Assembly (NCBI GenBank): GCA_003168335.1
Contig: PMSM01000010.1
Coordinates: forward strand, 657,588-721,587
Source: Blastocatellia bacterium
Lineage (GTDB): Bacteria; Acidobacteriota; Blastocatellia; Pyrinomonadales; Pyrinomonadaceae
DNA length: 64,000 nt
Direction of reading: 5' to 3'
Part shown: positions 33,840 through 43,358 of the stretch, in pieces
How positions within the stretch are numbered: position 1 is the stretch's first letter
Layout of the letters: the number at the start of each line of letters is the position of its first letter
Program-made: the position numbers and the translations under genes
The notes under the pieces: model-generated
The model's database searches: none
What the model was told of the DNA's origin: nothing
The model's input: only the letters and a program-made list of their open reading frames with translations

Positions 33840-35243
33840 TTAGCTCCGGCGTGAATACAAACTCACAATCCTCTCGATCGCCCGTCGACACACGGCACAG
33901 AAATGGTTCGTACGGGTGAACATGATGCAGTCGACTTCCGGCCGGTAATAACCTTTCGCTTCGTAGATCGCGCCTTCGAAAGCGCCCACCCGGCCGTAGT
34001 ATTTTTCTTGCCGGAACACCCCCTGCTCGTGCTGTAGCTCTTCGCGGAAGAGGGCTTCCATCACGTTCTCCGGGAGTTTCTGTTTACGAATCAGCGCCCG
34101 CCGCTTTTGAATTTCAAGCGAGTACTTTTCAAATTCGTCTTTGTTCCAGGGCGTGGCTATTGGAGTGCCCGGCGCGACCAGGTCCTTCCATTTAAGCTTG
34201 CCGGGATCTAGTAACGCGGTCGCGTTGGGCTCCCAGGGTTCAACGCGTTCAGCTGCCGGCGCGTACGCGACCGAAGATGTGTAGTACTCATCAGCAAGAC
34301 CGGCGAAGTGATGGCCGAACTCGTGCACGAAAACGTAATTCGCGAAAGCGTTATCCACCGCGACTGTGCTGTAGAGGTTGAAAATCCCGCCGCCGCCGTA
34401 GGTGCGATTGTTGGCGAGAATCTCGACGAATTCGTAAGGCGCGAATTGGGCGACTTTGCGAAGCGCGCGGTTGTCGAACGAGAGCACGTATCTTTCAGAA
34501 CCAAAGGCATCGTAAGTCGCCAGCGAGTCACGGTAGACACCCGTCGATGGTCGCGAGATGCCCGACTCCGCGGCCGTTGGACAAAGTCCCCACACGTTGA
34601 AGTCAGCACGGTGTTCTTTGAAGGGTGAGGTCGCAAACAGCACTTCAGTGAGGCGACGAGCGTCGGCTGCGAACTTCTTTGTTTCGGCTTTGGTGTAACC
34701 GTCACCAAGCAACAGCAGATCGACTTTCGTTGCGGAATCACCCATCTTCTGGATAGCGATCAAAGGCGCGGGCGCGGCGGGTTTGGAACGATCGATGAAC
34801 ATGTCGCTTGGATCAATTGAGGTCGTCCACTGGTCGCGCCAGTTGTTCTGTGCATCTCGCTTTTTCAAAACGATGCTTACGGGCGCGTCAGGCGCAGGAA
34901 AGCGCAAAGACTCGCTGAACGTGCGCGTGATCGACTTGGCTTCGTCCGTTGTCTCCCACTCGCCATAAACAGACGCGAACCCGCGCGAGTAAAGCGCTCG
35001 GCCGCTCTTCTGGTCACGCACTTCAAAAAAGTACTTACCGAGGTTAGTGCTGTCGATTGCTTTGCTCAGGTCACCCGGCCAGGGCAAAGGCTCGACGACT
35101 ACTCGGTCGATGCTGAACAGCTCCTGCTTTGCGTCACCGGAGTGGTAGTAATCCAGCCTCATCGTCTGCGGAGCGGCAAAGGCCGAAGCGGCAAGGAGCA
35201 AGAGAGCCGACAAGATAAGTAACGAGCGCGTTGTCTTAGTCAT
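33840..35243 (-). CDS. Secreted M64-family zinc metallopeptidase
   Basis: 467 residues with signal peptide (MTKTTRSLLILSALLLLAASAFA). An N-terminal beta domain of about 140 residues precedes the peptidase domain, which starts near KVDLLLLGDGYTKAETKKF, a hallmark of IgA-peptidase M64 proteins. The zinc site is HEFGH at 307-311, followed by HFAGLADEYY with a likely third ligand Asp. The C-terminus has conserved VDCIMFTRTNHFCAVCRRAIE. It probably degrades extracellular protein; the specificity cannot be read from sequence. Confidence 0.9.
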   Translation of the reverse strand: MTKTTRSLLILSALLLLAASAFAAPQTMRLDYYHSGDAKQELFSIDRVVVEPLPWPGDLSKAIDSTNLGKYFFEVRDQKSGRALYSRGFASVYGEWETTDEAKSITRTFSESLRFPAPDAPVSIVLKKRDAQNNWRDQWTTSIDPSDMFIDRSKPAAPAPLIAIQKMGDSATKVDLLLLGDGYTKAETKKFAADARRLTEVLFATSPFKEHRADFNVWGLCPTAAESGISRPSTGVYRDSLATYDAFGSERYVLSFDNRALRKVAQFAPYEFVEILANNRTYGGGGIFNLYSTVAVDNAFANYVFVHEFGHHFAGLADEYYTSSVAYAPAAERVEPWEPNATALLDPGKLKWKDLVAPGTPIATPWNKDEFEKYSLEIQKRRALIRKQKLPENVMEALFREELQHEQGVFRQEKYYGRVGAFEGAIYEAKGYYRPEVDCIMFTRTNHFCAVCRRAIERIVSLYSRRS

Positions 35244-35716
35244 CGTGCAAACATAATCGAAAAAGGGTTTAGCGGGAAGGCCGAAAACGGTCCCTGACTT
35301 TGGGCGATGCCATTCAATTAACCCGGCCCGTCGCTCGGATTCTGTCTAGCCAAATAATCTATTGACTTTTGAACAAGTTAGGCATATCGTGCAGGCGCTT
35401 TTAGGAGGTTGAACTCTCACGCTCCCAACCACCCTCGCAGCTAGTAGTTGGGTTCTAGAGTTTCTCCCAGGACTCAAAATCAATGCTGATCCGATTTTTG
35501 ATTGCGCGGAGGACGCTGTCAGTTTAAGACCTTGGGATAGTTTTGCCTGGATAGCTGTTTCCGTTTGAACCATCGGGCGGAGAAAGCAATGCCGGGCAAC
35601 TACGATCCTCGGGTGCTCTTTGCTGGCACAATTCCTTCATCGCTTTGTGAAGTTGGATTTGGCTTCGGATCGGTTCTGGCGACCTCTCTTAACCACAACC
35701 ATCTAAGGAGGAAGTT
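35244..35716. other. Intergenic region with a promoter candidate
   Basis: No convincing gene. TTGACT, 17 bases, TATCGT around 35361-35389 is a fair plus-strand promoter for the gene at 35717, leaving a leader of over 300 bases. No known riboswitch was recognised in that leader. Confidence 0.35.
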
Positions 35717-36256
35717 ATGCCAACAGTAGGACCAATAAAAGAAACTAACGTTCTCGCGATCTATGACTCAGATTCCGGCGGATTCGGAGGGCCCATAGAT
35801 ATGGGAGGCCCTGAGATCGGCTCGGTCGCTTACAGTCAACCGGGCGGCAACTTGCTGGTCAAGATCAAGATCGAGTTCGGTCAACCCAACACAACCTATC
35901 GGGTTTTCCTGACGTGCGGACCTGCGCACAGTATGGCTTGCGGGTTTATCACTATCGGCTCCCTTGCGACCAACGCAGTGGGGGCAGGGGCATCAGCGAT
36001 TACGGTTCCCGCCGCCGTACTCCAAGCTCCGCCGTTCGGACCCGGCTTCCGCAACGATCACCTCGACCTGCTAAAAAATGCAGGCGATCTCTCGAAGGGT
36101 GTGCTCGTCGCTGGTGCGATCAACTACTTCGTTTGCAAACGACAGTTGGGCGCGAAGGCGGCCCAGGCCGTGCCAAGACTCATGGCAGACACCCAAAGTG
36201 GTGATCCGCTCGGGAAGGCCATGTCCAAATCAAGAGCAAGGGCAAAGAAGCGTTAG
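35717..36256 (+). CDS. Unrecognised 179-aa protein
   Basis: A strong AAGGAGG lies before the ATG. The protein begins MPTVGPIKETNVLAIYDSDSGGFGGPIDMGGPE and has a beta-rich middle (LLVKIKIEFGQPNTTYRVFLTCGPAH), then a Lys/Arg-rich tail ending SKSRARAKKR. No signal peptide. The middle resembles the small beta-sandwich seen in many extracellular or coat proteins, but I do not assign a family. It stands alone and ends in a strong terminator, so it is probably a well-expressed single gene. Confidence 0.65.
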   Translation: MPTVGPIKETNVLAIYDSDSGGFGGPIDMGGPEIGSVAYSQPGGNLLVKIKIEFGQPNTTYRVFLTCGPAHSMACGFITIGSLATNAVGAGASAITVPAAVLQAPPFGPGFRNDHLDLLKNAGDLSKGVLVAGAINYFVCKRQLGAKAAQAVPRLMADTQSGDPLGKAMSKSRARAKKR

Positions 36257-36303
36257 CTTCATCAAATTGCTCGTAATTCAGACGTGTGCTCACGTGTGCT
36301 CAG

Positions 36304-36360
36304 AAGGGTCACCCAAACGTTCTCGAACGAATTTGGGTTGACCCTTCCTTTTTTGCTTTT
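36304..36360 (+). terminator. Strong rho-independent terminator
   Basis: AAGGGTCA and CCCAAA pair with TTTGGG and TGACCCTT around a loop near 36322; CCTTTTTTGCTTTT follows. It ends the 179-aa gene 48 bases downstream. Confidence 0.85.
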
Positions 36361-36373
36361 AGTTAGTCAAGTT

Positions 36374-38077
36374 CTACCGCACGACGATCCACGTAAACAC
36401 GTAGGCCTGAAGTAATACCAGCACTCCTACGAGCGTCGCCAGCGCCAAACTATGAAAGAAAACGTAGCGGAGAATGTCGCCTTCGTGACCGTACCAACGC
36501 GTCGCGGTGCCGGCCACAACGATCGATTGCGCGTCGATCATCTTTCCCATTACGCCACCGGAGCTGTTGGCCGCGCCCATTAGGATCGGACTGAGCCCCA
36601 GTTGGGTGGCGGTGATTTTTTGCAAGCTGCCAAAGAGAACGTTGGAAGACGTGTCAGAACCGGTGAGCGCTACGCCGAGCCAACCCAACATCGTGCCGAA
36701 GAATGGATAAAGCCAGCCGGTCCTGGCGAAAGCCAGACCAAGCGTGGCATCCATGCCTGAGTACCTGGTCGTAAATCCGATCGCCATCATGGCAGCAATG
36801 GTCAGCAGCGAATAGCGCACCAGCTTGAGCGTCTGCCAGTAAACGCGCAGCAAACCCCGAATCGAATAGCCCATAGCGAAGCCGGCAATGATCGAGGCGA
36901 GCAAGATGCCGCTGCCCGAGGCTGATAAGAAATTGAAATTAAGAACGGCAGCTTCCGCCGCAGGTTTAGCCACCACCGGAGGCACCCGCAGGACCAGTCT
37001 ATCGAGACCGTAAATGGGAATCTTCGGCGCGGCAATTCCATCGAGCAACGCTTTTGTTTGGGGCAAACCCCAGACGAAGACAACGACGCTGAGAATTATC
37101 CACGGCATCCACGCGCGGAGAATTTCGGATTTCGAATTGCGAATTTCGGACTTGCAAGCAGAACCGGCCAAGTTGCTCGTTTCATTCAGTAAGCTCGCTT
37201 CCTTATCTCCGTCGGCCTGTGTCTCTGTGGCTGGATCTGGCTCGCCCGGAAATCGCCAGATGCGTTTCGGTTGCCAGAACTTCAGGAACAGCGCCAGCGC
37301 TGCAATTGAAACGATCGCCGCGACTACATCGACTAACCATGGGCCATGAAAGTTGGACACGAGAAACTGTGGAATCGCGAAGCAAACACCGGCGACCAGA
37401 ATAGCGGGCCAGATTTCCAGCATGGCGCGGAAACCTGCGAAGGCCCAGATCAACCAGAACGGAACGAGTAGTGAAAAGAATGGGAGCTGGCGTCCGACCA
37501 TCGCGCTCAATTGTTTCAAGTCGAGTCCGGTCACGCCCTGCAGACCTATTAACGGCGCGCCCAATGCCCCGAAAGCTACCGGCGCGGTGTTTGCGATCAA
37601 GGACAGGCCCGAGGCCGAAAGTGGAGTGAATCCCAGCCCGATCAGAATTGCACCAGTTACCGCGACCGGGGTGCCGAATCCGCAAGCGCCTTCGATAAAA
37701 GCGCCGAAGCTGAAAGCCACGAGCAGCAATTGCAGCCGGCGGTCCGCAGTCAGTCCGGTAATGCTGTGCCGTAAACGCTCAAAGAGTCCGCACTCGTTCG
37801 TCAACTGATAAAGAAAGATCACGTTGAGGACGATCCAGCCGATCGGAAACAGACCATAACCTGCCCCGTAAGCCGCGCTGGCGAGAATCATCGCGCTGGG
37901 CATGCGGAACACCGCGACCGCCACAATCAAAGAAGTGGCCAGTCCCAGCATTGCCGCGTACAGCGCTTTGATTCGAAATACGCCGAGACTACCGAGCAAG
38001 ACCAGTATCGGCAGCGCGGCCAGTGCGGTTGAGAAGACGACGTTGCCCAACGGATCGTAAATTTGCGACCAGGTCAT
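36374..38077 (-). CDS. L-lactate permease family transporter
   Basis: About 567 residues from ATG at 38077 ([31 protein letters not shown]); 22 further in-frame codons upstream look non-coding. Twelve or so membrane segments and the family signatures [47 protein letters not shown] and [52 protein letters not shown] make this LctP/GlcA type. It should import lactate or glycolate with protons. A cytoplasmic loop carries [10 protein letters not shown], encoded by a short DNA repeat (37120-37151), an in-frame insertion seen in non-conserved loops. Confidence 0.9.
   Translation of the reverse strand: MTWSQIYDPLGNVVFSTALAALPILVLLGSLGVFRIKALYAAMLGLATSLIVAVAVFRMPSAMILASAAYGAGYGLFPIGWIVLNVIFLYQLTNECGLFERLRHSITGLTADRRLQLLLVAFSFGAFIEGACGFGTPVAVTGAILIGLGFTPLSASGLSLIANTAPVAFGALGAPLIGLQGVTGLDLKQLSAMVGRQLPFFSLLVPFWLIWAFAGFRAMLEIWPAILVAGVCFAIPQFLVSNFHGPWLVDVVAAIVSIAALALFLKFWQPKRIWRFPGEPDPATETQADGDKEASLLNETSNLAGSACKSEIRNSKSEILRAWMPWIILSVVVFVWGLPQTKALLDGIAAPKIPIYGLDRLVLRVPPVVAKPAAEAAVLNFNFLSASGSGILLASIIAGFAMGYSIRGLLRVYWQTLKLVRYSLLTIAAMMAIGFTTRYSGMDATLGLAFARTGWLYPFFGTMLGWLGVALTGSDTSSNVLFGSLQKITATQLGLSPILMGAANSSGGVMGKMIDAQSIVVAGTATRWYGHEGDILRYVFFHSLALATLVGVLVLLQAYVFTWIVVR
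37120..37151 (-). repeat. Short dispersed repeat inside the lactate permease gene
   Basis: Two identical TCCGAAATTC units (minus strand; 37120-37129 and 37141-37150) separated by eleven bases, part of a GAAATTCG-rich word. The in-frame product is [10 protein letters not shown], in a loop between membrane segments, where it would be tolerated. Confidence 0.65.
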
Positions 38078-38214
38078 AAGGGGTAAGCAAGTCCCTCTTC
38101 GGAGAGGTCGGGCATATTTATCACGGCCTCTGAATTCCGCCAACTGAATTCAGTCATGGTACTGGTTAGCAATTTGAGCACGACAGCACGAGCGGGTTTG
38201 TAACGAGTGGCTTC

Positions 38215-38261
38215 TTCACGCTGAAGGCGTGAAATGTAATAGCCAGGGGCAACGCCCCTGG
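38215..38261 (+). repeat. Two-hairpin repeat element, copy 1
   Basis: Hairpin A TTCACGC-TGAAG-GCGTGAA (38215-38233), linker ATGTAATAG (38234-38242), hairpin B CCAGGGGC-AAC-GCCCCTGG (38243-38261). A further small hairpin GCGCTGAAAGCGC follows near 38273. Confidence 0.7.
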
Positions 38262-38377
38262 AGAATATCCAAAGCGCTGAAAGCGCGAAATAGTTTTGGG
38301 CCCTGAATTGATCAAGAGGATGTAATTGATTGCGCTATACCGCGCCTTCAGCGCTCGTTGACTTATTGCGTGACGAT

Positions 38378-38421
38378 CCTGGGGCGTTGCCCCAGGCTAT
38401 TGCATGGCGCGCCTTTGGCGC
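38378..38421 (-). repeat. Two-hairpin repeat element, copy 2
   Basis: On the minus strand: hairpin A GCGCC-AAA-GGCGC (38409-38421), then GCC and linker ATGCAATAG (38397-38405), then hairpin B CCTGGGGC-AAC-GCCCCAGG (38378-38396). Opposite to copy 1, 117 bases away. Confidence 0.7.
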
Positions 38422-38445
38422 TTTAGAAGGCCCGATCTCAAAATG

Positions 38446-38910
38446 CTAGCCCGATGGGCATTCTGTGACCACTCTTAGTTCCGCGGTCTCCAGCGAGGTA
38501 ACGACCTCGATTTTCGCCTCGTCGCCGGAAATAACAATGCGGCGTTCCGAGTTCGCGGCAAAAACCGCGACTGCGGTTATCAAACATTCAAGCGGCGAGC
38601 CGGTGAAGCGTTTCAAGCCGCTGGCGTCGCGTCCTTCGCTCAGTAGCAACTGCGCGTCGAAAGCCACGTCAGTTTTGTCCGCAATGCTTAGTTCATCGGC
38701 ATCGAGTTCTGAAATCGCCACGCCCTGAGGCAATAGGTTCATCTCTCCGTCCAGATAAATCGTCCAGAGAAATCCGATATCAAGGAGCAGGTGCGCCGCT
38801 TCGCCGGCGATCAGCCACCCCATTACGGTCGCGCCCAACACGTGCGCGATGACGTGGTCCTGATGCTTCGTCGTTTCGCTTTCAAGCCAGTCCGGAGAGA
38901 TATGATTCAT
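38446..38910 (-). CDS. Unrecognised 154-aa protein
   Basis: The ATG at 38910 (MNHISPDWLESETTKHQDHVIAHVLGATVMGWL) is chosen because the 52 codons upstream overlap an inverted repeat and look non-coding. The protein is acidic with an N-terminal helical part (HVLGATVMGWLIAGEAAHLLLDIGFLWTIYL) and a beta-rich C-terminal half. No family or catalytic motif recognised. It lies beyond the probable terminator of the MFS gene, so it is probably separately expressed. Confidence 0.55.
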   Translation of the reverse strand: MNHISPDWLESETTKHQDHVIAHVLGATVMGWLIAGEAAHLLLDIGFLWTIYLDGEMNLLPQGVAISELDADELSIADKTDVAFDAQLLLSEGRDASGLKRFTGSPLECLITAVAVFAANSERRIVISGDEAKIEVVTSLETAELRVVTECPSG

Positions 38911-38958
38911 CTTGTTTTGGTACGTGGTCCCTGGTTGAGTTAACTGTCCTTGCCGGAT

Positions 38959-39032
38959 AAAACGATCCACGAAAACACTAAGTGGGACATTGTTTTGTTC
39001 GTGAGACTTCGTGTGATTTCGTGGATCGTTTT
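38959..39032 (-). terminator. Long inverted repeat, probable terminator of the MFS gene
   Basis: AAAACGATCCACGAAA and TTTCGTGGATCGTTTT form a 16-base perfect stem around a loop of about 42 bases. On the minus strand the descending arm ends CGTTTTATCC, giving a short T-tract 70 bases past the MFS stop. The loop itself contains CACGAA repeats. Confidence 0.5.
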
Positions 39033-39101
39033 TCTCCAGCCGAAATACGGCACGAAACCAGGGCAACGCAGTCGTAGGTTCCCTGCTTGCTGTCGTCTGC
39101 C

Positions 39102-40364
39102 TTACTTCACTTCATATCTGCGCAGATTTTTCGCCGCCATGAGCGCGAGTGTAGCCGCAATCAGACATCCCAGGCCGCCGGTTACCACGGACAAGGGCGC
39201 GCCGATTAACGCGGCCACGGTGCCCGCTTCAACTTCGCCCAACTGCGGACCGCCCATGAAAAAGATCATATTGATGGAAGTCATGCGGCCGCGCAAATTG
39301 TCCGGCGTGGTCAGTTGGCGGATAGTTTGACGCAGGATCGTGCTGACGGTGTCGGCGGCTCCCATCAACGCCAGCATCAACAGCGAGAACCAAAACACTC
39401 GCGACAGACCGAACACGATCGTGGCCGCGCCAAACACAGCGACCGATAGGATCACGATCAGGCCCTGTCTTTTCAAGGTTCCCAGACGCGCCATCACGAG
39501 TCCTGAGATTACAGCTCCTCCAGCCGGAGCCGCGGCTAGAAATCCGTAGCCTTGCGCCCCAACTCGCAAAATGTCTGTGGCAAAGATCGGGAGCAACTGA
39601 TTTGCCGAAGCGAAAAACGTGGCGACAAAATCCAGCGTCATCGTCTGGACGATGATCGGAGTGCGCCAAACGAAACGCAGGCCTTCAACCAGCGCTTGGA
39701 GACTGATTCGCGGCGCCTCGCTTTCGCTCTTCTCCGGCCGTCCGCTCGTGCGCATTAGCGCGAGACCGAGAATCACGGCCACGAAAGAGGCCGCGTTGAT
39801 CGCGTAGACTAGTCCGGGTCCATGACTCGCTAAGAGAAACCCCGCCAAAGGCGGCCCGCTGATTAATCCTATTTGAAACATCAGCATGCTCAGACTGACG
39901 GCGTTGGGGAAATCTTTGAGCGGCACCAGAGTCGGCATTAGCGCTTGTCGCGCCGGCGTATCAAACGCCCACGCCGCCGAAGCAATTGAGGTCAAGAGAA
40001 AAATTGGCCACACGCGCTTGAGTCCCCCGGAAGTTACCAGCGCCAGAGTCGCACTGCACGCCAGCATGATCGTCTGGGTCGCCATCATCAGGCGCCGCCG
40101 ATCCATTACGTCGGCCACGACTCCGCCCATCAGGGAACATAAGATGATCGGCACCGCGCGGCACGCCCCAACCAGTCCCAGCGCCAGCGCCGAATGCGTA
40201 AGCAGGTAAATGTGCCAGTTGATCGCCGCCAACTGCATCTGAGATCCGGTGACCGAAACGATCTGGCCCATCCACAGCAGCCGAAAATCGCGATGACGAA
40301 GTGACGAGAAGGCTGTCTGGCGCTCAGACGCGCTGGTGAGTTTTGCAGGATCCGTCGTAGGCAT
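39102..40364 (-). CDS. MFS transporter, enterobactin-exporter-like
   Basis: 420 residues with about eleven or twelve membrane segments. The N-terminus LRHRDFRLLWMGQIVSVTGSQMQLAAINWHIYLLTHSALALGLVGACRAVPI and motif A-like GGVVADVMDRRRLMMATQ are those of MFS_3/EntS-type exporters. The middle FDTPARQALMPTLVPLKDFPNAVSL is also characteristic. It probably pumps out small molecules; no biosynthetic genes lie beside it, so the substrate is unknown. Confidence 0.85.
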   Translation of the reverse strand: MPTTDPAKLTSASERQTAFSSLRHRDFRLLWMGQIVSVTGSQMQLAAINWHIYLLTHSALALGLVGACRAVPIILCSLMGGVVADVMDRRRLMMATQTIMLACSATLALVTSGGLKRVWPIFLLTSIASAAWAFDTPARQALMPTLVPLKDFPNAVSLSMLMFQIGLISGPPLAGFLLASHGPGLVYAINAASFVAVILGLALMRTSGRPEKSESEAPRISLQALVEGLRFVWRTPIIVQTMTLDFVATFFASANQLLPIFATDILRVGAQGYGFLAAAPAGGAVISGLVMARLGTLKRQGLIVILSVAVFGAATIVFGLSRVFWFSLLMLALMGAADTVSTILRQTIRQLTTPDNLRGRMTSINMIFFMGGPQLGEVEAGTVAALIGAPLSVVTGGLGCLIAATLALMAAKNLRRYEVK

Positions 40365-40486
40365 CAGTTGATGCTTATTTATAACCCATGATCAGGGCCA
40401 ATCGAAACAGCCCTCAGCTCTTTGGTTGGAGAAACGTATAGAACTTTGCGTACGTGAGTTAAACTGAATCCTGAGCGAGCTTACGA

Positions 40487-40858
40487 ATGAAGCGTGCTGG
40501 GTGGCAAAAATGGATTGTGCTGGTCTCGTTCGCGCTGGTCGTGGTGGCCACCGGCGTTTTCGCTGTGCGCACAGTTCGCCGCGCGATGTATTGGCGTCTG
40601 CACCACGACGAGGTCATTCGTCCCTGGATGAGCATTCCCTACGTCGCGCACTCATATGGGGTTCCGCCGCACATCTTCTATCAAGCCCTGGGAATTCCCC
40701 CGCAACTACATGATCGGCGGCCGCTAAAACAAATTGCGCGCGAGCACAATCGTTCGGTAGATGAAGTGATCAGAGTGTTGCATGAGGCGATCGCTCGCGA
40801 GCGTGCCACCCATCCAACGGGGGCACCTCCGCCTCCCGATCAAGGGAGATCGCCGTGA
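40487..40858 (+). CDS. Small membrane-anchored protein before DedA
   Basis: 123 residues: one N-terminal membrane segment (WIVLVSFALVVVATGVFAV) and a soluble domain EVIRPWMSIPYVAHSYGVPPHIFYQALGIPPQ...RRPLKQIAREHNRSVDEVIRVLHEAIAR. The latter part looks like a small helical, HTH-like module. The stop overlaps the DedA start (GTGA), so the two are translationally coupled and probably act together at the membrane. I do not know the family. Confidence 0.7.
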   Translation: MKRAGWQKWIVLVSFALVVVATGVFAVRTVRRAMYWRLHHDEVIRPWMSIPYVAHSYGVPPHIFYQALGIPPQLHDRRPLKQIAREHNRSVDEVIRVLHEAIARERATHPTGAPPPPDQGRSP

Positions 40859-41493
40859 GCATCACCGACCAATTGCTGGGGGCACTCTCGCAGTACGGCC
40901 TGCCAGTGCTTTTTGGTGTGATCGTGATCGCGGCCGCCGGTATTCCCTTGCCGATTTCCATGATGCTCGTAGCCGCCGGTTCTTTTGTAGAGTTGGGCGA
41001 AATGAAGCTCTGGCAAGTGATCGTAGTCGCCAGTGCCGGTGCGGTGTTGGGCGATCAGATTGGATACGCCCTGGGCCGTTGGGGTGGTCATCATGTCGTT
41101 TCCCGAATTCAGCGCAGAGAGAATGGCGCGGCCAAAATTGCGCAAGCCGAAGCGTTTACCAAACGATGGGGCGCAGCGGGAGTATTCTTCAGCCGCTGGT
41201 TGATCACACCGCTGGGACCCTGGTTGAACCTGACCAGCGGCATGGCGGGATATCCGTGGATGCGGTTCTTCGTTTGGGACGTGCTGGGCGAAGTGCTCTG
41301 GGTAGTCCTCTACGTAATGCTCGGAAAACTTTTCAGCGACCGTGTTCAGGCGCTGGTTGAAATCCTCGGCAATCTTGCCTGGGTGGTAGTGGGCTTGATT
41401 GTTGCCGCGATTCTGGGCTGGAAGGTACTCAAGTACATGCGGCCCAGCGCCACAATGAAGGAAGAGAAGGACACCTCCCGCGCGTTAACGTAA
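40855..41493 (+). CDS. DedA-family membrane protein
   Basis: 212 residues from a GTG that overlaps the previous stop by four bases. The family core is clear: ITDQLLGALSQYGLPVLFGVIVIAAAGIPLPISMMLVAAGSF, GDQIGYALGRWGG, FTKRWGAAGVFFSRWLITPLGPWLNLTSGMAGYPWMRFFVWDVLGEVLW, with the conserved F-x-R-[WF] and G-x3-G elements. DedA/SNARE-associated proteins are implicated in undecaprenyl or other lipid flipping and membrane homeostasis. Confidence 0.9.
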   Translation: MSITDQLLGALSQYGLPVLFGVIVIAAAGIPLPISMMLVAAGSFVELGEMKLWQVIVVASAGAVLGDQIGYALGRWGGHHVVSRIQRRENGAAKIAQAEAFTKRWGAAGVFFSRWLITPLGPWLNLTSGMAGYPWMRFFVWDVLGEVLWVVLYVMLGKLFSDRVQALVEILGNLAWVVVGLIVAAILGWKVLKYMRPSATMKEEKDTSRALT

Positions 41494-41513
41494 AAGTCGC
41501 ACTCCTGGAGCGC

Positions 41514-43109
41514 TCAACCGGTATTGCGGGCCGGGACAGAACCGTCTCTGCGTTGAATGCCGGCGGGGGCCGGTATGGCCGGGTCTGATCTTTTGTTCTT
41601 TTTCCCGGCACGCCACTTCCCGATTCCTCCACTCACCAGTTTGTAAATTGGCCAGCGGTTATCAACAACCAGTTTCACCCAGGCGCGCTTGGTCATTTGA
41701 GGAAAATAAATGCCCCGAAAGAACAGCCGCATGGCCAGATGCATGATCTGTACTTTGAGCGGCTTGTCACTGAGCGAGTCAATGGCGCTCGCGTTCCGCT
41801 CGGGGCCATACGATGCAGTCCAGGCCTGATCGAGCTCAGCATGCGTTTGCGCAATCGTTATCTTTAAAGGTGTGTTCGCCATCTGGTAGGGCGCGAACTC
41901 CAGCCAGTGCTTTGGCCGCGTCAGTCGGCCCGCCTTCAGGAGGCGATCGTACAGCGGAGTTGCCGGAAAGGGGGTCAGCTGGCCAAAGACCGGCAACCCC
42001 GGCGGCCAGCTTTCAATCTGCTCGAGCGTGCGATCAGCCACGCCGGGCGTATCGTTGTCCAAACCGAAGATGAAAGATGTAATTGCATAAATGTCGCGTC
42101 GCGCCAGACGATCGAGCACGGCGGCGTACTCGACGGGCTTGTTGAAGCTCTTGTTTACATCGGCGAGGTTGACCGGATCTATTGACTCCATGCCGATGAA
42201 AACCCACTTGCCATGTGACGCTGCAATCAGATCGACGAGTTCTTCATCACGCAGCAGATTGGCGCTGATTTGAGCTATCCAGGGAAGCTGCGCCCCGGCG
42301 GCGATGATATCTCTCAAGAGCGACTTGGTGCGCTTGATATTGATCGCAAAGTTGTCGTCGATGAAAAAGACGATGACCTGGCGGCGATTCTTGCGAGCGT
42401 GTTTCTTAAGCCTCAGGAGTTCATTGACAACGCTCTCGTTCGTGCGGAATCTAATCGAGTCCCCGAAGAATCCGGTGACGGTGCAGAACTCACAACCATA
42501 GGGACAACCACGACCTGACTCGATCGGTATCAAGTGAACTGCCTGCCAGCCGTTAGCGTGGCGTTCCAAGAGGGGTCGCACGACTTTCGGAACCATGTTG
42601 AATTGTTCCAGGTCGAGTTTCTCCCATGGGATGGATGGGTAAGGCTGGAGACTTGGCTTGCGCTCTTTGCCCGTCTCGTCAACGGGTGTGTAAATCTCTT
42701 TGAGTTGGCCGCGCGCTGCATCGACGACTATCTGCGGCCAGGTCTCGTCGGCTTCGCCGAGTGCGACGGCATCCGCATGGCGCGGACCGCCATCTCGACC
42801 CAAAGCCTCGTCAGGTACCTCCGTAACGTGAGGTCCTCCCATTACAACCGGCACGCCCGCAGCACGAATGGCATCAGCCATCAGATAGGCCCGGGCCACC
42901 ATTCTGGTCATCGCACCGATACCAACGAGTCCGATCTGCTGGTCACGTATGAAACTAACCAACTGTTTCTCGTTCATTGGCCGGGCATTGCCGTCAATCA
43001 GGATTACCTCATGTCCGGGCGGAGTGAGTGATTGCAGCAGAAACATCCAGAGATGCGGCATGAAGTTGCGCGTCACGCCGTTATCCGGATTGTAAAGCAG
43101 AATTTTCAT
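41514..43109 (-). CDS. B12-binding radical SAM protein
   Basis: 531 residues. The N-terminal B12-binding domain covers about 1-150 (MKILLYNPDNGVTRNF, GIGAMTRMVARAYLMADAIRAAGVPVVMGGPHVTEVPDEAL, DAVALGEADETW). The SAM domain has the [4Fe-4S] motif CPYGCEFC near residue 210 in ESGRGCPYGCEFCTVTGFFGD, then VIVFFIDDNFAIN and FIGMESIDPVNLADVNKSFN. Such proteins methylate or rearrange unactivated carbons in lipid and natural-product pathways. A second one (50661-52145) is 7.5 kb away. The C-terminus after about 440 is poorly conserved, ending in a basic tail. Confidence 0.9.
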   Translation of the reverse strand: MKILLYNPDNGVTRNFMPHLWMFLLQSLTPPGHEVILIDGNARPMNEKQLVSFIRDQQIGLVGIGAMTRMVARAYLMADAIRAAGVPVVMGGPHVTEVPDEALGRDGGPRHADAVALGEADETWPQIVVDAARGQLKEIYTPVDETGKERKPSLQPYPSIPWEKLDLEQFNMVPKVVRPLLERHANGWQAVHLIPIESGRGCPYGCEFCTVTGFFGDSIRFRTNESVVNELLRLKKHARKNRRQVIVFFIDDNFAINIKRTKSLLRDIIAAGAQLPWIAQISANLLRDEELVDLIAASHGKWVFIGMESIDPVNLADVNKSFNKPVEYAAVLDRLARRDIYAITSFIFGLDNDTPGVADRTLEQIESWPPGLPVFGQLTPFPATPLYDRLLKAGRLTRPKHWLEFAPYQMANTPLKITIAQTHAELDQAWTASYGPERNASAIDSLSDKPLKVQIMHLAMRLFFRGIYFPQMTKRAWVKLVVDNRWPIYKLVSGGIGKWRAGKKNKRSDPAIPAPAGIQRRDGSVPARNTG

Positions 43110-43238
43110 GGTCTGTTTTGCTCCTCGCCGCGGAGCTTCAGTAGAGAAGCGCGCCGCCGGACGGTGCTTTCGCTAAACCATCAAAAAAACAACTTAAGAC
43201 AGGTCGAAATCTTCTTCTGTGCGGCAACACACATAGTA

Positions 43239-43244
43239 TATAAT
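43239..43244 (+). promoter_or_regulatory. -10 box of the first Crp/Fnr gene
   Basis: A perfect TATAAT in AGTATATAATTTGC, 115 bases before the ATG; the -35 is weak. A very similar TTATATAATTTTGC occurs at 44121-44134 before the desaturase remnant, suggesting related control. Confidence 0.45.
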
Positions 43245-43358
43245 TTGCTTGGCGGAGCGAAGGTCCCGGTTGGCTGGTTCGAGTAACTCACGGGCCTTCG
43301 TCGCCAGGAAACTCGCTGAGAATACTCTAAAGTTTAGAGAAAGGACAATAGCCAGATT

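Larger units (their letters stand above)
38144..38445. other. Intergenic region carrying hairpin repeats
   Basis: No gene seen. It holds two copies of the two-hairpin repeat in opposite orientation, listed separately. Confidence 0.6.

Noticed and set aside
35346-35573. Minus-strand 75-codon frame upstream of the 179-aa gene
   Set aside because: No ribosome site, low-complexity composition, and it overlaps the likely leader of the plus-strand gene.
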